From: Burkholderia cepacia GG4
GTDB lineage: Bacteria > Pseudomonadota > Gammaproteobacteria > Burkholderiales > Burkholderiaceae
Assembly (NCBI RefSeq): GCF_000292915.1
Contig: NC_018514.1
Location: 1,364,001 to 1,428,000 of the forward strand
Reading direction: 5' to 3'
Length of the DNA: 64,000 bases
In this document: positions 37,784-48,371 of the stretch, one piece after another
How positions within the stretch are numbered: the first letter of the stretch is position 1
Layout of the letters: each line of letters opens with the position of its first letter
The notes under the pieces: generated by a model
Seen by the model: the letters and a program-made list of their open reading frames with translations, nothing else
Told to the model about the DNA's origin: nothing
Databases searched by the model: none
Translations under genes and position numbers: made by a program

Positions 37784-38554
37784 ATGCCGAATACGTTTCA
37801 CCGCGTGGGGGACGGCCCCCACCCTGTTCTCGTGCTGCACGGCTGGTTCGGCGACGCACGCGCGTTCGAGCCCGTCGAAGCGTGGCTGTCGCGCGAGCAC
37901 TTCACCTATGTGTTCATGGACTACCGCGGCTACGGCCGCATGCGCGACGCGCACGGCACGTACTCAATCGCCGAGATCGCCGCCGACACGCTCGCGCTCG
38001 CCGACGCGCTTGGGTGGAATACGTTCAGCCTCGTCGGCCACTCGATGGGCGGCATGGCGATCGAGAAAGTCGCCGCCGTGGCGCCCGAGCGGGTGCGCGC
38101 GCTGGTGCCGGTCGCGCCGGTACCGTGCGGCGGCCTGCCGTTCGACGCCGCGCGGCGCGCGCTATTCGAACGCGCCGCCGATCATCTCGCCGATCGCCGG
38201 ACCATCATCGATCGCAGCACCGGCGGCCGGCTGCCGGCCGCCTGGGTCGAGTGGAAAGCCGCGTATTCGGCATCCTGTTCGTCGCCGCACGCGTTCGGCG
38301 CGTACTTCCGCGCGTGGGCCGACACGGATTTCAGCGACGAGATCGCGGGCCACCATCCGGTGAAGGTGCTGATCGGCGAGCACGACCCGGCATTCGACGC
38401 GACGCTCATGGCGCGTACCTACCTGCGGCGCTACCCGCTCGCCACCGTCGACGTGCTGCGCAACGCCGGCCACTACCCGATGAACGAAACCCCGCTCGCG
38501 CTGGTCGCCGCGCTGGAGTCGTTCCTGCTGGCCACGGCGGCTAACCGTGCATGA
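37784..38554 (+). CDS. Alpha/beta-fold hydrolase
   Basis: A 256-residue hydrolase with the full triad: GHSMGG as the nucleophile elbow (Ser near residue 88), GEHDPAFDA as the acid (near 200) and the histidine in NAGHYPMNETP (near 230). HGWFGDARAF provides the oxyanion loop. A TGGAG ribosome site six bases upstream supports the ATG at 37784. It is divergent from an AraC regulator. Relatives are esterases and C-C hydrolases; the substrate is unknown. Confidence 0.9.
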   Translation: MPNTFHRVGDGPHPVLVLHGWFGDARAFEPVEAWLSREHFTYVFMDYRGYGRMRDAHGTYSIAEIAADTLALADALGWNTFSLVGHSMGGMAIEKVAAVAPERVRALVPVAPVPCGGLPFDAARRALFERAADHLADRRTIIDRSTGGRLPAAWVEWKAAYSASCSSPHAFGAYFRAWADTDFSDEIAGHHPVKVLIGEHDPAFDATLMARTYLRRYPLATVDVLRNAGHYPMNETPLALVAALESFLLATAANRA

Positions 38555-38589
38555 CGCGTCGCGTACGGGCGGCATCCGGTCGGCACCCA

Positions 38590-39417
38590 TCACCGCAGCA
38601 TGAAGGACATTGCCGACAGGCTGTTCAGCGTGCGCACCACGTGCTCGACCGACGGTCCGTCGAAGCGCAGCGTCACCGCATCGACGCGCTCGAGCGACGG
38701 CAGCACGCAGAACAGATCGGCGAGCGCGGCCGTCTGCACGCGCAGCGTGCAAGCGGCCGGCACGGGCCGATGCGCGCCGGCACGCCAGCCGGACGACAGC
38801 GCGTGCGCGACCGTTTCGCGTGCGGCGGTCGCAAGGCGCGCACAGGAGGCGGCCGGTGTGAGCGTATCGCCGCTCGATGCGCCGCCGGCCGTCTTGACCG
38901 TCTCGAAACGCGCGTCCGGAAACAGCGGCCGCGTTTCCGCGGCGAACACGTCGTCACCCGACGCCAGCGCGACATGCGCGCCGTATTCGCGCGCCAGTGC
39001 GCCGTACAGCCCGGCTTCGCCGAGCTCGATGCCGTTCAGCCACACCTGCGTGAACGCGAAGCTGTTGATCGTGTGCGCGAGCACGCCGCGCGTCTGCGAT
39101 TTCGCGTGAAAGCCGATCATGAACACGAGATCGGGGTGCTGTTCGAGGCCCGCCATCATCCCGAGCGTGCGCGGCTTGCCGAGCACGACGCGCGTGCGCG
39201 CGTCGAGCCCGTCGGGCAGCAGATTGCGAAAGCCGCCGTGCGAGTCGTTGACCCAGACGGCCTGCGCGCCGCCCGCGAACGCGCCTTCGATCGCCGCGTT
39301 CGCCTCGGCGGTCATCCAGCGCCGCGCGCGTTCGTATTCCGGATTGCCGGCACGCGTCTGCTCGACGGCAAACACGCCGGCGACGCCTTCGATGTCGGTC
39401 GAGATCAGGATCTTCAT
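38590..39417 (-). CDS. dppA: D-aminopeptidase DppA (peptidase family M55)
   Basis: A 275-residue zinc D-aminopeptidase. The metal ligands align by position with Bacillus subtilis DppA: Asp8 and Glu10 (STDIEGVAG), His60 (NDSHGG), His104 (MIGFHAKS) and Glu134, with His115 (GVLAHT) as the catalytic histidine. It removes N-terminal D-amino acids, for example from D-Ala peptides of cell-wall turnover. It is the last gene of the rpiR-iaaA-gsiABCD operon. Its ATG overlaps the P1 peptidase stop by four bases. The N-terminal extension of the same open frame belongs to the neighbour's shadow. Confidence 0.93.
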   Translation of the reverse strand: MKILISTDIEGVAGVFAVEQTRAGNPEYERARRWMTAEANAAIEGAFAGGAQAVWVNDSHGGFRNLLPDGLDARTRVVLGKPRTLGMMAGLEQHPDLVFMIGFHAKSQTRGVLAHTINSFAFTQVWLNGIELGEAGLYGALAREYGAHVALASGDDVFAAETRPLFPDARFETVKTAGGASSGDTLTPAASCARLATAARETVAHALSSGWRAGAHRPVPAACTLRVQTAALADLFCVLPSLERVDAVTLRFDGPSVEHVVRTLNSLSAMSFMLR

Positions 39418-40505
39418 GACTGGGTAAAACGTCCTTCGTTGTCTTCGTTGAACAGGCGTTCGAGATCGGGCACCGCGTCGCGCAGCGACTGCCGCACGTG
39501 GCCGTCGCGCCCGGCAACGGTCACGGCCTGCAGCAGCGCATCGGCGATCGCGTGCTCGACGCTTTCGGCCGCGGCCATGAACAGCGGATCGAGCGCCGCA
39601 TCGGCCACGAGGGCCGGCACTGCGACGGTCGATGCGTCGTGCGCGATCGTGTATGCGGTCGAGAACGCGAGCGCGATGTCGCCGCTGCCGTGCCCGTAGA
39701 CCGAACCGGTGCGCGCCAGCCCCGCGCCCGCGCGGCGTGCGAGCCGCGACAGTTGCCGCGCGTCGAGCGGCGCATCGGTCGCGAGCAGCAGGATGATCGA
39801 GCCTTGCTCGGGCGCCGCTACGGGTGTCGCATGCGCGGCCTCGTCCGCACGCCGCTGCGCGACGAGGCGCCCGAGCGGCACGCCGCCGAGCGTCAGCATC
39901 GGCAGCCGGCCGAAATTCGCGAGCACCAGCGCGCCGACCGTATACGGCCGGACCGCTGCGACGGCCACGCGCGATGCGGAGCCGATCCCGCCCTTCAGGT
40001 CGAAACACGACATCCCGCGCCCGGCGCCCACCGCACCGCGCGCGAAGTCGCGCGCGGCCGTGCGGCATGCATCGTCGTAATGCGCGGCCGTCACCGCGAA
40101 CGCCTGGATATCGTTCAGATAGCCGTCATTGCATTCGAACACGAGCGGATTGACGGTCGACCAGTCGCGGCCGATGCGCGGATTCTCCGCGACCGCCGCG
40201 CGAATCTGTGCCTGCGCGACCGCGCCGACCCCGAACGTATTGGTCAGCGCGATCGGCGTATCGAGCGTGCCGAGTTCGTCGACCTGCACGAGCCCGATGC
40301 TCTTGCCGAAGCCGTTGATCACGGCCGCGCCGGCCGGCACCTTGCTGCGGTACAGGTCGCCCGGGTGCGGCTTCACGACGGTGACGCCCGTCTGCACGTT
40401 GCCGGCATCGAGCGTCGCATGGCCGACCGTCACGCCCGGCACGTCGGCGATCGTGCCGCGCGGCCCGGCCGGCAGCGTCGCGGCCCACGTGGGTACGGCA
40501 CGCAT
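39414..40505 (-). CDS. P1-family peptidase (DmpA/BapA-like beta-aminopeptidase)
   Basis: A 363-residue Ntn-hydrolase-like aminopeptidase of family P1/S58, which includes the L-aminopeptidase/D-amidase DmpA and beta-peptidyl aminopeptidases. The self-cleavage and nucleophile site is Gly235-Ser236 in EQGSIILLLATDAPL. Upstream IALTNTFGVGAV, ECNDGYLNDI and GMSCFDLKGGIGSASR form the substrate pocket. It would release N-terminal D- or beta-amino acids. Its start overlaps the gsiD stop by one base and its stop overlaps dppA by four, so the three are tightly coupled. Confidence 0.92.
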   Translation of the reverse strand: MRAVPTWAATLPAGPRGTIADVPGVTVGHATLDAGNVQTGVTVVKPHPGDLYRSKVPAGAAVINGFGKSIGLVQVDELGTLDTPIALTNTFGVGAVAQAQIRAAVAENPRIGRDWSTVNPLVFECNDGYLNDIQAFAVTAAHYDDACRTAARDFARGAVGAGRGMSCFDLKGGIGSASRVAVAAVRPYTVGALVLANFGRLPMLTLGGVPLGRLVAQRRADEAAHATPVAAPEQGSIILLLATDAPLDARQLSRLARRAGAGLARTGSVYGHGSGDIALAFSTAYTIAHDASTVAVPALVADAALDPLFMAAAESVEHAIADALLQAVTVAGRDGHVRQSLRDAVPDLERLFNEDNEGRFTQS

Positions 40506-41398
40506 CAGCGCCGCTCCAGCTTCGGGTCGAGCGCGTCGCGCAGCCCGTCGCCGAGCAGGTTGAACGCGAGCACCGTCAGGAAGATCGCGAGGCTCGGGAA
40601 GATGGCGACGTGCGGCGCGGTCACCATGTCCGCGCGCGCCTCGTTGAGCATCGCGCCCCACTCCGGCGTGGGCGGCTGCGCGCCGAGCCCGAGGAACGAC
40701 AGGCTCGCGGCCGTGATGATCGACGTGCCGATCCGCATCGTGAAGTAGACGACGACCGACGACACGGTGCCCGGCAGGATGTGCCGCATGATGATCGTCC
40801 AGTCCGACGCGCCGATGCTGCGCGCGGCCTCGACGTAGGTCATGTGCTTGAGCATCAGCGTGTTGCCGCGCACGAGCCGCGCGAACGCCGGAATGCTGAA
40901 GATCGCAACCGCGCAGATCACGTTGATCATCCCGTTGCCGAGAATGGCGACCACGCCGATCGCGAGCAGGATCCCCGGGAACGCGAACAGCACGTCGGCC
41001 ACGCGCATCGTGATGCGGTCCCACCAGCCTTCGTAGTAGCCGGCGAGCAGCCCGAAGAAGGTGCCGATGATCGCGCCGAGCGCGACCGAGAAGAAGCCGG
41101 CCGCGAGCGAGATGCGCGTGCCGGCGATGATCCGGCTGAAGATGTCGCGACCGAGCGCGTCGACGCCGAACCAGTGCACGGCCGACGGCCCCGAGTTCAG
41201 CGCGTCGTAGTCGAAATAGTTCTCCGGATCGAACGGCACGATGTGCGGGCCGACGAACGCGAGCACGACGAGCGCCAGCACGAAACCGCCCGCGGCCAGC
41301 GCGACGGTCTGCTTGCGGAACTTGCGCCAGAATTCGCGCCACGGCGTGCGGATCGCGCTCGATGCGGCCGACGCCGCGGGCTGGACAGTCGCGTTCAT
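40505..41398 (-). CDS. gsiD: Peptide/glutathione ABC transporter permease (GsiD/DppC-like)
   Basis: A 297-residue permease with six predicted helices and the BPD_transp_1 EAA loop ([20 protein letters not shown]) that contacts the ATPase. An N-terminal cytoplasmic segment ([20 protein letters not shown]) is typical of the DppC/GsiD subunit. It pairs with the upstream permease gsiC (13-base gap). Dipeptide, oligopeptide and glutathione permeases are close relatives; the choice of glutathione rests on the fused ATPase and on the iaaA neighbour, as in the E. coli gsi locus. Confidence 0.9.
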   Translation of the reverse strand: MNATVQPAASAASSAIRTPWREFWRKFRKQTVALAAGGFVLALVVLAFVGPHIVPFDPENYFDYDALNSGPSAVHWFGVDALGRDIFSRIIAGTRISLAAGFFSVALGAIIGTFFGLLAGYYEGWWDRITMRVADVLFAFPGILLAIGVVAILGNGMINVICAVAIFSIPAFARLVRGNTLMLKHMTYVEAARSIGASDWTIIMRHILPGTVSSVVVYFTMRIGTSIITAASLSFLGLGAQPPTPEWGAMLNEARADMVTAPHVAIFPSLAIFLTVLAFNLLGDGLRDALDPKLERR

Positions 41399-41411
41399 GC
41401 GCGCCTCACTC

Positions 41412-42332
41412 TCACTTGAACCGGATGGTCGGGTTGATGACCGCGTACAGCACGTCGACGGCCAGGTTGATCAGGATGAATTCGAGCGAGAACAGCAGCA
41501 CGATCGCCTGGATCACCGGGTAGTCGCGCATCGTCACCGCGTCGACCAGCAGGCGCCCGAGCCCCGGCCAGTTGAACACGGCCTCGACGACGATCGAGCC
41601 GCCGAGCAGGAAGCCGAACTGCAGCCCCATCATCGTGACGACCGGGATCATCGCGTTGCGCAAGCAGTGCTTGAGCACGACCGTCGGCTCGTGCACGCCC
41701 TTCGCGCGCGCGGTGCGCACGAAGTCCTCGTTGAGTACCTCGACGAACGACGCGCGCGTGAAGCGCGCCATCACGGCCGCGACCGCGGCGCCGAGCGTCA
41801 GCGACGGCAGCACGTAACTCTTCCACGTGCCGTCCGGCACGACGGGCAACCAGCCGAGCTTCACCGAGAAGATTTCCATCAGCAGCATGCCGAGCGCGAA
41901 CGCCGGAAACGAGATGCCCGACACCGCGATCGTCATCCCGAGGCGGTCGGGCCAGCGGTTGCGCCACACCGCTGACGCGATCCCGATCGCCATCCCGAAC
42001 AGCGTCGCCCACACCATGCTGACGAGCGTGAGCAGCAGCGTCGGCATGAAGCGCTCGCCGATCTCGGTCGACACCGGCCGCTTGCTGCGCGTCGACGTCC
42101 CGAAATCGCCGTGCGCGATCTTCACGAAGAAGTTCGCGAACTGCGCGGGCAGCGGCCGGTCGAGCCCGAGATCGGCGCGCACCAGCGCGACCGTCGCATC
42201 GTCCGCTTCGGGGCCCGCCGCGAGCCGCGCCGGGTCGCCCGGCAGCAGGTGCACGAACAGGAACACCAGCACCGCGACGATCGCGAGCGTGGGCAGCAGG
42301 CCGAACAGGCGTTTGACGAGAAAATTCAGCAT
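41412..42332 (-). CDS. gsiC: Peptide/glutathione ABC transporter permease (GsiC/DppB-like)
   Basis: A 306-residue permease. It starts [20 protein letters not shown] and has the DppB-family periplasmic loop ([20 protein letters not shown]) before six helices. The EAA loop reads [20 protein letters not shown]. It forms the channel with GsiD. The gene lies 67 bases after the binding-protein gene and 13 bases before gsiD. Confidence 0.92.
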   Translation of the reverse strand: MLNFLVKRLFGLLPTLAIVAVLVFLFVHLLPGDPARLAAGPEADDATVALVRADLGLDRPLPAQFANFFVKIAHGDFGTSTRSKRPVSTEIGERFMPTLLLTLVSMVWATLFGMAIGIASAVWRNRWPDRLGMTIAVSGISFPAFALGMLLMEIFSVKLGWLPVVPDGTWKSYVLPSLTLGAAVAAVMARFTRASFVEVLNEDFVRTARAKGVHEPTVVLKHCLRNAMIPVVTMMGLQFGFLLGGSIVVEAVFNWPGLGRLLVDAVTMRDYPVIQAIVLLFSLEFILINLAVDVLYAVINPTIRFK

Positions 42333-42399
42333 GGGGCACCGATCGAATCAGCGTGCCGGCAGCGTGCGCCGCCGGCACCGCGTGGTGGGCGAACCGCCG

Positions 42400-43962
42400 T
42401 CATTTCACCGAGATTTCGTCGAAGTTGAACGAACCGTCCGGCATCACGTACATGCCGTGCAGGCGCTTGCTGCGCGCATAGACGATCTTCTCCTGCACCA
42501 GGAAAATCCACGGCGCGTCGGCCCACACCTGCTTCTGCGCGTCGGCGTACAGCGCGGCTTTCTTCGTGTTGTCGGTCGTCTCGAGCGCCTTCGCGAGATC
42601 GTCGTCGACTGCCGCGCTCTTGTAGTACGCGGTGTTGTAGAGCTTCGGCGGCAGCGACGCCGACGCGAGCAGCGGCGTCAGCGCCCAGTTCGCCTCACCC
42701 GTCGATGCCGACCAGCCGCTGTAGTACATCCGCACCGGTGCCGTCGCCGGATCCGGCGCGCTCTCGACCTTCGCGACCCGCTCGCCGGCCTCGAGCGCCT
42801 GCACCTGCACCTTCACGCCGACCTGCGCGAGCTGCTGCTGGACGAACTGGATCAGCTTCTGCGCCGTCGAATGGTTGTACGCGGACCAGAGCGTCGATTC
42901 GAAGCCGTTCGGGTAACCGGCCTCCTTCAGCAACGCGCGCGCCTTCGCCGGATCGTACGGCCAAGGCCCGAGCTTCGTCGCGTACTCGACGCCGACCGGC
43001 GCGACGCCCGTCTGCGGAGTCGCATAGCCGGCGAACACGACCTTCGCGAGCGCTTCCTTGTTGACCGCGTAGTTCAGCGCTTCGCGCACCTTCGGATTGT
43101 CGAACGGCTTCTTCTGCGTGTTCAGCGAGATATAGCGCTGGATGATCGACGACCGCTCGATCAGCTCGACCTTCGGGTTGCTCTTCAGGTCGGCGGCCTG
43201 CTCGAACGGAATGGTGAAGGCGAAATCCGCCTCACCGGTCTTGAGCAGCGCGGCGCGCGTATTGTTGTCGACCACCGGCTTCCAGTCGATCGAATCGACC
43301 TTCGGATAGCCCTTCTTCCAGTAGCCGGCAAACTTCTTCACCTTCATGTCGTCGGTCTGCTTCCATTCGACGAACTCGAACGGGCCCGTGCCGACCGGAT
43401 GCAGCGACACGTCGTGCCCCCACTTCTTCAGCGCGGCCGGCGAAATCATCACCGCCGACGGGTGTGCGAGCGTGTTGATGAACGCGGAGAACGGCTCGCG
43501 CAGCGTGAACTTCACCGTCATCGGATCGACCACCTCGGTCTTCTCGATCACGCGGAACAGCCCGTAACGCTTCAGCTTGTTCGCCGGGTCGGTCACGCGG
43601 TCGAAGTTCGCCTTCACGGCGGCGGCGTTGAAGTCGGTGCCGTCCTGGAACTTCACACCCTCGCGCAGCTTGACCGTATAGACCTTCGCGTCGGGCGACG
43701 CCTGGTAGCTCGTCGCGAGCACGTTGACGAGCTTCATGTCCTTGTCGAAGCCGAACAGCCCTTCGTAAAACGACTTGACGACGGCTTGCGACACCGTATC
43801 GTTCGCGTCGTACGGGTCCATCGTCGTGAAGGTCGAGTACACGGCGACCACGACGTTCTGCTGCGCGAACGCGGGCGCCGCGACCGACAGCGCGAGCGCG
43901 CCTGCCCCCGCAGCGAACAACGCGCGCGGACGGAACATCGGGAACGAATGCGGCTTGTTCAT
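42400..43962 (-). CDS. gsiB: Peptide/glutathione-binding protein (GsiB-like)
   Basis: A 520-residue periplasmic solute-binding protein of family SBP_bac_5. The signal peptide is [21 protein letters not shown], cleaved before QQNVVV. The mature protein shows [37 protein letters not shown] and the [18 protein letters not shown] region. ATG 43962 has a GGAG nine bases upstream. It captures the peptide substrate for GsiC/GsiD. The 129-base gap to gsiA upstream contains no recognised element. Confidence 0.92.
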   Translation of the reverse strand: MNKPHSFPMFRPRALFAAGAGALALSVAAPAFAQQNVVVAVYSTFTTMDPYDANDTVSQAVVKSFYEGLFGFDKDMKLVNVLATSYQASPDAKVYTVKLREGVKFQDGTDFNAAAVKANFDRVTDPANKLKRYGLFRVIEKTEVVDPMTVKFTLREPFSAFINTLAHPSAVMISPAALKKWGHDVSLHPVGTGPFEFVEWKQTDDMKVKKFAGYWKKGYPKVDSIDWKPVVDNNTRAALLKTGEADFAFTIPFEQAADLKSNPKVELIERSSIIQRYISLNTQKKPFDNPKVREALNYAVNKEALAKVVFAGYATPQTGVAPVGVEYATKLGPWPYDPAKARALLKEAGYPNGFESTLWSAYNHSTAQKLIQFVQQQLAQVGVKVQVQALEAGERVAKVESAPDPATAPVRMYYSGWSASTGEANWALTPLLASASLPPKLYNTAYYKSAAVDDDLAKALETTDNTKKAALYADAQKQVWADAPWIFLVQEKIVYARSKRLHGMYVMPDGSFNFDEISVK

Positions 43963-44091
43963 TTTGTCTGGCTCCTGTGGATGATTCGGTAACGCGTGGT
44001 GGAAATCGCGGCGCGACTGCATCCGCTCCGGGTAGTGACGCCGTTGCCTGGCGCGTGCGCAGCTGCAGTCCATATGCGCCTCGCCGCCCGG

Positions 44092-46011
44092 TCAATACGC
44101 GCCGCCGACGCGATGCGTCGCGACGTAGTGATCGGGGCCGACCGCGACGAGCGGCGCGACCGTCGGCTCGTCGCCGGCCGCGCGGATCGGGCTCGGGATC
44201 TCGTCCGCCGCGAGCTGGCGCGGCGCATGCCGGCGCGCGGGGTCGGCCACCGGCACCGCGCTCATCAGCTTCTTCGTGTACGGATGCTGCGGCGCCTCGA
44301 ACACCGCGCGGCGCGGGCCGATCTCGACGATCTGGCCGAGATACATCACCGCGACGCGATGGCTGACGCGCTCGACGACGGCCATGTCGTGCGAGATGAA
44401 CAGATACGCGACGCCGAGCTCGCGCTGCAGGTCGAGCATCAGGTTGACGATCTGCGCCTGCACCGACACGTCGAGCGCCGACACCGATTCATCGGCGATC
44501 ACGACCTTCGGGTTCAGCGCGAGCGCGCGCGCGATGGCGATCCGCTGGCGCTGGCCGCCCGAGAATTCGTGCGGATAGCGGCGCGCGGCCTCCGGCGGCA
44601 GGCTGACCTTGTCGAGCAGCCAGTCGACCCGCGCCTGCGCTTCGCGGCCGCTCGCGACGCCGTGCACGAGCAGCGGCTCCATGATCGAGAAACCGACCGT
44701 CAGGCGCGGGTTCAGCGACGCGAAGGGATCCTGGAAGATGAACTGGATGTTCCGGCGCAGCGCCTGCAGGTCCGCGCCCTTCAGCGCGCTGATGTCGCGG
44801 CCGTCGAATTCGATCGACCCGCTCTGCGATTCGACGAGGCGCAGCAGCGAGCGGCCGGTCGTCGACTTGCCGCAGCCCGATTCGCCGACGAGTGCGAGCG
44901 TCTCGCCCGCGCGCAGCTCGAAGCTCACGCGCTCGACCGCATGCACGTATTGCGACACGCGGCCGAACACACCGCTCTTGACCGGAAACCGCGTGACCAG
45001 ATCGCGCACGCGCAAAATCGGCGGCGCGGCGGGATCGACGGGCGGCTGCCTGTCGACTGCGGCTGCGGCCGCGTCGTTCGCGGCAGCCGCCGGCGCGGGC
45101 GCGGGCGCACTCGTGCCGTCTACCTTCAGCAGCGGGAATTTCTCTGGCGTATCGGTACCCTGCATCGACCCGAGTCGCGGCACGGCCGCGAGCAGCGCAT
45201 GCGTGTAGGGATGCACAGGCGTCGCGAAAATGCGCTCGGACGCGCCCTCCTCGACCTTCTCGCCGCGATACATCACGAGCACGCGGTCGGCCACCTCGGC
45301 AACCACGCCCATGTCGTGCGTGATGAAGATCACGCCCATGTTCATTTCGTCCTGCAGGCCGCGGATCAGCTGCAGGATCTGCGCCTGGATCGTCACGTCG
45401 AGCGCGGTCGTCGGTTCGTCGGCGATCAGCAGCGCGGGCCGGCACGACAGCGCCATCGCGATCATCACGCGCTGCCGCATCCCGCCGGACAGCTGGTGCG
45501 GATAGCGCGCGAACACGCGGCGCGCCTCCGGGATGCGCACCAGATCGAGCAGCCGCAACGCTTCCGCGCGCGCTTCGGCCGCGTGCTTCGACTGGTGCAG
45601 CGCGATCGCCTCGCTGATCTGGTCGCCGACCGTAAACACCGGGTTCAGCGACGTCATCGGCTCCTGGAAGATCATCGCGATATCCGCGCCGCGGATGCCG
45701 CGCATCGTCGCCGCGCTCGCCTGCGCGAGGTCGACGAGCGCGCCGCCGCGGCGCCGCAAGGCGATCCGGCCGCTCGTGATCTCGCCGCCGCCGTGCTCGA
45801 CGAGTCGCATCAGCGCGAGCGACGTGACCGACTTGCCGGAGCCCGACTCGCCGACGATCGCGAGCGTTTCGCCGCGATCGACGTGAAACGACACGTTGCG
45901 CACCGCGTCGAACGTCGCGTGTTCTCGCCGGAACATCACCGACAGGTCATCAACGGCGACGACGCGCTGTTCCGGCAGCACCAGCGCGGACGGGTTTCGG
46001 CTCGAAGTCAT
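44092..46011 (-). CDS. gsiA: Double ATPase of the glutathione/peptide ABC transporter (GsiA-like)
   Basis: A 639-residue protein with two complete ABC ATPase domains, unlike the separate DppD/DppF pair. Domain 1 has Walker A GESGSGKS (residues 54-61), signature LSGGMRQRV and Walker [14 protein letters not shown] Pro/Ala-rich linker lies near residues 305-330. Domain 2 has GESGCGKST near 375, signature FSGGQRQRI and [12 protein letters not shown]. It drives the transporter GsiBCD. The fused form and the adjacent isoaspartyl peptidase gene copy the E. coli iaaA-gsiABCD arrangement. Confidence 0.94.
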   Translation of the reverse strand: MTSSRNPSALVLPEQRVVAVDDLSVMFRREHATFDAVRNVSFHVDRGETLAIVGESGSGKSVTSLALMRLVEHGGGEITSGRIALRRRGGALVDLAQASAATMRGIRGADIAMIFQEPMTSLNPVFTVGDQISEAIALHQSKHAAEARAEALRLLDLVRIPEARRVFARYPHQLSGGMRQRVMIAMALSCRPALLIADEPTTALDVTIQAQILQLIRGLQDEMNMGVIFITHDMGVVAEVADRVLVMYRGEKVEEGASERIFATPVHPYTHALLAAVPRLGSMQGTDTPEKFPLLKVDGTSAPAPAPAAAANDAAAAAVDRQPPVDPAAPPILRVRDLVTRFPVKSGVFGRVSQYVHAVERVSFELRAGETLALVGESGCGKSTTGRSLLRLVESQSGSIEFDGRDISALKGADLQALRRNIQFIFQDPFASLNPRLTVGFSIMEPLLVHGVASGREAQARVDWLLDKVSLPPEAARRYPHEFSGGQRQRIAIARALALNPKVVIADESVSALDVSVQAQIVNLMLDLQRELGVAYLFISHDMAVVERVSHRVAVMYLGQIVEIGPRRAVFEAPQHPYTKKLMSAVPVADPARRHAPRQLAADEIPSPIRAAGDEPTVAPLVAVGPDHYVATHRVGGAY

Positions 46012-46038
46012 GCGAAGCTCTCCTCGTGCGATCCGGAA

Positions 46039-47025
46039 TCAGGCCGCATCGTCGCGGTAGATGCCGACCACGGGCGTCTCGCCGACGCGCGCGTAGCCGC
46101 GATACATCCCTTCCGTGTTGAACGGCATCGCGACGTTGCCGTGCGCGTCGACCGCGATGATTCCGCCGCGGCCGGCGAGGCGCGGCAGCTTGTTCATCAC
46201 GACGTCGTGCGCGGCGTCGGCGAGCGACACGCCGCGATACGCGATCTGCGCGGCCACGTCATGCGCGCTCGCGAGCCGGATGAACATCTCGCCGGTGCCC
46301 GTCGCGGAAACCGCGCACGTCGCGTCGTCCGCGTAGCAGCCGGCACCGATGATCGGCGAATCGCCGACGCGCCCGGGCTGCTTGTTCGTGATGCCGCCGG
46401 TCGACGTCGCCGCCGCGACATGGCCATTGAGGTCGCACGCAACCGCGCCGACCGTGCCGTGCTTGCGATCGGGATCGAGCGGCTCGGCCGGCTGCCCGGC
46501 GCCGAACGCGAAGGTCGCGGCATCGTGATCCAGCATCATGCCGGCCGCCGCGCGCGCCTTGAGCCACTGCGCATGGCGCGCCTCGGTGTCGAAGTAGCCG
46601 GGCTCGGCGAGTTCGAGCCCCTGCGCGGCCGCGAACGCGTCGGCGCCCGCGCCGGCGAACAGCACGTGCTCGCTCGCCTCCATCACGCGCCGCGCGGCGA
46701 GGACCGGATTGCGCACCCGCGTCGCGCAGCAGATCGCGCCCGCCGCGAGCGTCGTGCCGTCCATCACCGCCGCGTCGAGTTCGTGCCTGCCTTCGGCCGT
46801 ATAGACGGCGCCGCGCCCGGCGTTGAACAGCGGACAGTCCTCCAGCATCCGCACTGCGACGGTGACGGCGTCGAGCGCGCTGCCGCCGTCGGCGAGCACC
46901 TGCTGCGCGGCCTGCAGGATCGCGGTCAGCTCGGCGCGGTACTGGCGTTCGGTGTCGGTATCCATCGCATTGCGCAGGATCGTGCCTGCACCGCCATGTA
47001 TCGCGACGATCGCGGGTGAAGTCAT
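46039..47025 (-). CDS. iaaA: Isoaspartyl peptidase / L-asparaginase
   Basis: A 328-residue Ntn-hydrolase that cleaves beta-aspartyl dipeptides and asparagine. It opens SPAIVAIHGGAGTI, as the family does. Self-cleavage precedes Thr191 in KHGTVGAVACD, which becomes the catalytic residue of the beta subunit. GNVAAATSTGG-like (HVAAATSTGGITNKQPGRVG) and MFIRLASAHDVAAQ are substrate-loop blocks. Its ATG overlaps the rpiR stop by four bases. The gene to its left is gsiA, 27 bases away. Confidence 0.95.
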   Translation of the reverse strand: MTSPAIVAIHGGAGTILRNAMDTDTERQYRAELTAILQAAQQVLADGGSALDAVTVAVRMLEDCPLFNAGRGAVYTAEGRHELDAAVMDGTTLAAGAICCATRVRNPVLAARRVMEASEHVLFAGAGADAFAAAQGLELAEPGYFDTEARHAQWLKARAAAGMMLDHDAATFAFGAGQPAEPLDPDRKHGTVGAVACDLNGHVAAATSTGGITNKQPGRVGDSPIIGAGCYADDATCAVSATGTGEMFIRLASAHDVAAQIAYRGVSLADAAHDVVMNKLPRLAGRGGIIAVDAHGNVAMPFNTEGMYRGYARVGETPVVGIYRDDAA

Positions 47026-47987
47026 GATTTTTTCGGCCCGGGGGAAGAAGGGTTGGCGGCCGGCAGCGCCGCTTGCGGCTGGATCGGCTGGATCAGCCAC
47101 GGCAACAGGAATTCGGTCATTTCGGCGGCGGACTTCGCGGACCGGTGCGTGCGCAGCGCGACCGCGTCGATCAGCGCCTCGATCATCGTCAGCACGGCCG
47201 CTTCCGACGTGGCCGCGAAACGTCGTTCAGCCTTCACGTACAGCTTCAGCGACGCGATCGGCGCGAGCGGCGAATCGGGCCCGTCGGTGATGCCGAGCAC
47301 GCGCGCGCCACGCGCCGCCGCACGGCGGGCGAGCTCGATCGTGTCCGTCACGTAGCGCGGAAACGCGAGCGCGATCACGAGATCGCGCGCATCGGCCGTA
47401 TACAAGCGCCGCGCCGCGTGCGAAGGACCGCCGAGCAGCGCGAGCGACTGCACGTTGTCGTGACATACCGACAATCCATGCTCCATCAGCCCGGTGAGAA
47501 ACGCGCTCGACCCGGCGCCGAGGATCAGCACGCGCCGCGCGCCGACGATCGCCTCGACGGCCGCCTCGACGTCGGCCGCATCCAGCAGCGCGCGCGTGTT
47601 CTCGATGTTCGTGACGGCCTGGTCGAACACCGCGTCGATCCACGCGGCGCCGCGCACGCCCTGTTCCTGCTCCTGCTCCAGCTCCTGCGCGGAACGCAGC
47701 CGCTCGACCGGGCCGAGCGTCGCCTCGAAGCCGCGCACGAGCGCCGCGCGCATCGCCGGATAGCCGTCGAAGCCGAGCGCCTTCGCGAAGCGGTTCGCGG
47801 TCGCGATCGATGCGTTCACCGCCTGCGCAAGCTCGTCGATCCGCATCGTCGCCGCGCGAAACGGGTTCGCCAGCACGAACTCGCCCATCCGGCGGTGGAT
47901 CGGCGTCATCCGCGGCATCGCCGAGGCGATGCGCTCCGCGATCGCGGATTCGTCCTGACTGGCATCGTGCGACACGAGTGGCGTCAT
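47022..47987 (-). CDS. RpiR/MurR-family transcriptional regulator
   Basis: A 321-residue repressor-type protein. The N-terminal helix-turn-helix (about residues 15-95) has MRIDELAQAVNASIATANRF then AKALGFDGYPAMRA. A Glu/Gln-rich linker (AQELEQEQEQG) near residue 105 leads to a SIS domain (RRVLILGAGSSAFLTGLMEH and VIALAFPRYVTDTIELAR). SIS domains bind phosphosugars; here a muropeptide- or amino-sugar-derived signal would fit peptide salvage. It is the first gene of the iaaA-gsiABCD-peptidase operon and overlaps iaaA, so it most likely controls it and itself through the nearby inverted repeats. Confidence 0.92.
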   Translation of the reverse strand: MTPLVSHDASQDESAIAERIASAMPRMTPIHRRMGEFVLANPFRAATMRIDELAQAVNASIATANRFAKALGFDGYPAMRAALVRGFEATLGPVERLRSAQELEQEQEQGVRGAAWIDAVFDQAVTNIENTRALLDAADVEAAVEAIVGARRVLILGAGSSAFLTGLMEHGLSVCHDNVQSLALLGGPSHAARRLYTADARDLVIALAFPRYVTDTIELARRAAARGARVLGITDGPDSPLAPIASLKLYVKAERRFAATSEAAVLTMIEALIDAVALRTHRSAKSAAEMTEFLLPWLIQPIQPQAALPAANPSSPGPKKS

Positions 47988-48003
47988 GCGAATGGTTTTG
48001 CAA

Positions 48004-48059
48004 GGTAGATGAAAATCAATTTACACAATCTACCGGCAGGAAAAAAATAAATTTTCATC
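48004..48059. promoter_or_regulatory. Overlapping inverted repeats upstream of the rpiR operon
   Basis: In an AT-rich island two inverted repeats interlock. One is GGTAGAT (48004-48010) with ATCTACC (48028-48034). The other is GATGAAAAT (48008-48016) with ATTTTCATC (48051-48059). They begin 17 bases upstream of the rpiR start on the minus strand. Dimeric RpiR-type repressors bind such sites. The local base composition is clearly lower in GC than the surroundings. Confidence 0.6.
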
Positions 48060-48371
48060 AGGGTTGTCACGCCCCCTGCCGGGCCCACCTGATGCAGTCG
48101 ATCGTGCGACGGCCGCTCAGCCCCGTCGAGCGGGCGTTCGACATGCAGTCGTCGTACGTCGCGTTAGCCATCGCGTGCACGCGCCGATCGGGAAAACCCC
48201 GATCCGACACGTTGATCCCCGCATGATCCTGCGTGCACCCCGGACACCGCGGTACACTCGGCGCACGCCGTATCAGGGTCCGGCGCACGACATACGCGGC
48301 CGGGCAGCGCCTCGCTTCGTTGCACGCACGACTGGATGCCAGCCATGCCGGAATCCTGGCTTCTGCTCCGA
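48060..48371. other. Spacer between the rpiR operator and the small membrane genes
   Basis: About 310 bases with no supported gene. Frames on both strands are open but arginine-rich and without homology. It should contain the promoter for the two small membrane proteins to the right, but no clear -35/-10 pair was found. Confidence 0.35.

Noticed and set aside
43996..47019. A plus-strand open frame of about 1000 codons
   Set aside because: It lies antisense to gsiA and iaaA, which have clear family motifs. The translation is Arg/His/Ala-rich without domains. Such long antisense frames are normal in high-GC Burkholderia DNA.
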